64,000 bases of DNA from Diphasiastrum complanatum (taxonomy: Eukaryota > Streptophyta > Lycopodiopsida > Lycopodiales > Lycopodiaceae): NCBI GenBank assembly GCA_029204225.1, contig CM055111.1, positions 3,919,744-3,983,743 of the forward strand, given 5' to 3'. Position numbers and translations under genes: made by a program. Shown piece after piece: positions 63,008 through 64,000 of the stretch. The notes under the pieces were generated by a model. The model was given only the letters and a program-made list of their open reading frames with translations, did no database searches and was not told the origin of the DNA. The first letter of the stretch is position 1. Each line of letters begins with the position of its first letter.

Positions 63008-63672
63008 TGTCATAGAACAAATTTCATTCTAGCAATCAAGTCAACGCAAGACAAGGAGATCCACGAAATAGAGCAACTATATTATCAGTTCAATTTTTAG
63101 AGCGAGATGGTCAGTGTCTCGCTCGTTGGCGGCCTGACGCTCTGCTCTTTTGTTGTGTTCTTCTCGTTGGCAGACTTTCATGCACAACTATTTCATTTCT
63201 ATTCTTTGTCTTTTCTGCTCTACTCATGCACATTCTCTGTGTATCTTTTGATCCAGAAAAATAGTTTATATCTCCACTATGTGGAGTTTACAAGATAGCT
63301 AAATAGAGAATTACAAGAGTAGTTAATTCTAATCAACTAATCAGTTATCATTGCTACCCGTTTCAACTGGGCATGAAGTCTAAGAATCCAAGCCCGTTGA
63401 GCTACTAGCTAGCAGCGTGAAAGATTCTCTTTCGTTTTGCATTGCTTTGCAGTTTTTGCGGTCTTGGAGGCATGTTTGATTTCGCAAATGGTTCGCGAAT
63501 CGTTCGTCCTTCATTTGTCCTGGAGGCACATTGACTTTCGTGAATTGTTTGATCTTCATGAATCGTTTGACCTTCGAGTCAAGGCACATTGACTTTCATG
63601 AATTGTTCTCCATTTGACCTTCACTTCATGTTTGTGTTGCGTCAAAGTTGCAGGAGTTCATCATTTCTAACA
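63008..63672 (-). repeat. Putative copia 3' LTR
   Basis: Minus-strand ends TGTTAGAAATG ... CTATGACA, as in copia element 1 (TGTTAGAAACC ... CTTGACA), with a TATA-like 'gatataaac' near 63270. Directly upstream on the minus strand is the purine tract AAGAGGGAG (63681-63673), a copia-type polypurine tract. Near-repeats of 'ttcatgaatcgtttgacctt' lie inside (63485-63625). The internal region would lie beyond 63682 and runs off the window. Confidence 0.6.
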
Positions 63673-64000
63673 CTCCCTCTTGAACCTTGCAGCTTTGCAC
63701 GTTTAATCTAATCGCTTTTCTTTGCTTTGTGAAGAGTGGCTTGTCGAGTGGCTATTACATACCTATGTAAACTAGATGGTTAGGTAGGTGTCTATGCCTT
63801 GGATGGAGGTATGGAACCTAGAAAGGTCTTAGAAAGTCATTGGATGACTATATTTCTAAACCTTGGGCCTCAACCTTGACCATATCACTTTTTTGGTCTT
63901 GGACCAAAGTATACAAGCACAACTTGGGCAATGGGTCCTAGTAGGAGGGCGCCCTCCTAATCTAGCCATGTAGAATATTGTACATTTTGTCAATATTGTT
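63673..64000 (-). other. Start of internal region of a copia element, cut by the window
   Basis: Polypurine tract (63681-63673, minus strand), then about 320 bp in which I see no clear RNase H end. May be a non-coding 3' region. Confidence 0.35.

Overview
This looks like nuclear DNA of a land plant. It is AT-rich, with spliced genes (GT...AG introns), very long (GA)n and (AT)n microsatellites, and Ty1/copia retrotransposons whose primer-binding site (TGGTATCAGAGC) is the usual plant initiator-Met-tRNA site. I see no rRNA, tRNA, CRISPR array or convincing intact housekeeping gene. Several decayed protein families (a ParB-like 'DGNHR' protein, a DUF7869-like protein, a spliced transposase-like protein) suggest to me a seedless plant such as a fern or bryophyte, but that is inference. 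The window is mostly a transposon graveyard.

Layout. 0-2.6 kb: GA arrays, a palindromic GCGAAGGC-type minisatellite and an (AT)n tract. 2.64-4.31 kb: a decayed multi-exon gene of unknown family. 4.3-4.9 kb: copia RNase H fragment. 5.25-11.45 kb: one copia insertion broken by an inversion; its two LTRs still carry the same 5-bp target duplication (CAAAA), with the 3' half on the minus strand and the 5' half on the plus strand. 11.45-17.8 kb: mostly unrecognised sequence. 17.8-18.6 kb: a DUF7869-like protein gene split tail-to-tail. 19.03-23.71 kb: a second copia element with both LTRs, GATGG target duplication and a deletion of most RT/RNase H. 24.5-25.3 kb: minus-strand solo LTR of the same family. 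27.4-28.5 kb: copia RT/RNase H fragment. 28.5-30.0 kb: decayed coiled-coil protein gene. 30.7-34.4 kb: LTR-like, zinc-knuckle and integrase fragments. 34.4-36.0 kb: tandem satellite.

37.3-46.2 kb is the most interesting part. Four spliced genes are arranged in two convergent pairs: (1) a 5-exon transposase-like gene (+); (2) an unknown gene (-); (3) a gene (+) whose first ~125 residues are unmistakably a divergent histone H3, fused to roughly 450 residues of unknown sequence; (4) an unknown gene (-) whose C-terminal part resembles a ubiquitin-like fold. Genes 2 and 3 are transcribed divergently, and their core promoters and 5' leaders are inverted repeats of each other, with one half tandemly duplicated. 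I infer that this is a decayed large DNA transposon or endogenised element carrying its own histone H3 fusion.

46.6-64 kb: CACTA-like end, a spliced transposon-type gene with an inverted partial duplicate, a ParB-like gene, a MULE-type transposase relic with a SWIM-like finger, more GA/CT arrays, and LTR ends at 62.55 and 63.67 kb. Most premature stops in the relics are TGA or TAG at positions explained by CGA or CAG codons, as expected of methylated, deaminating repeats.
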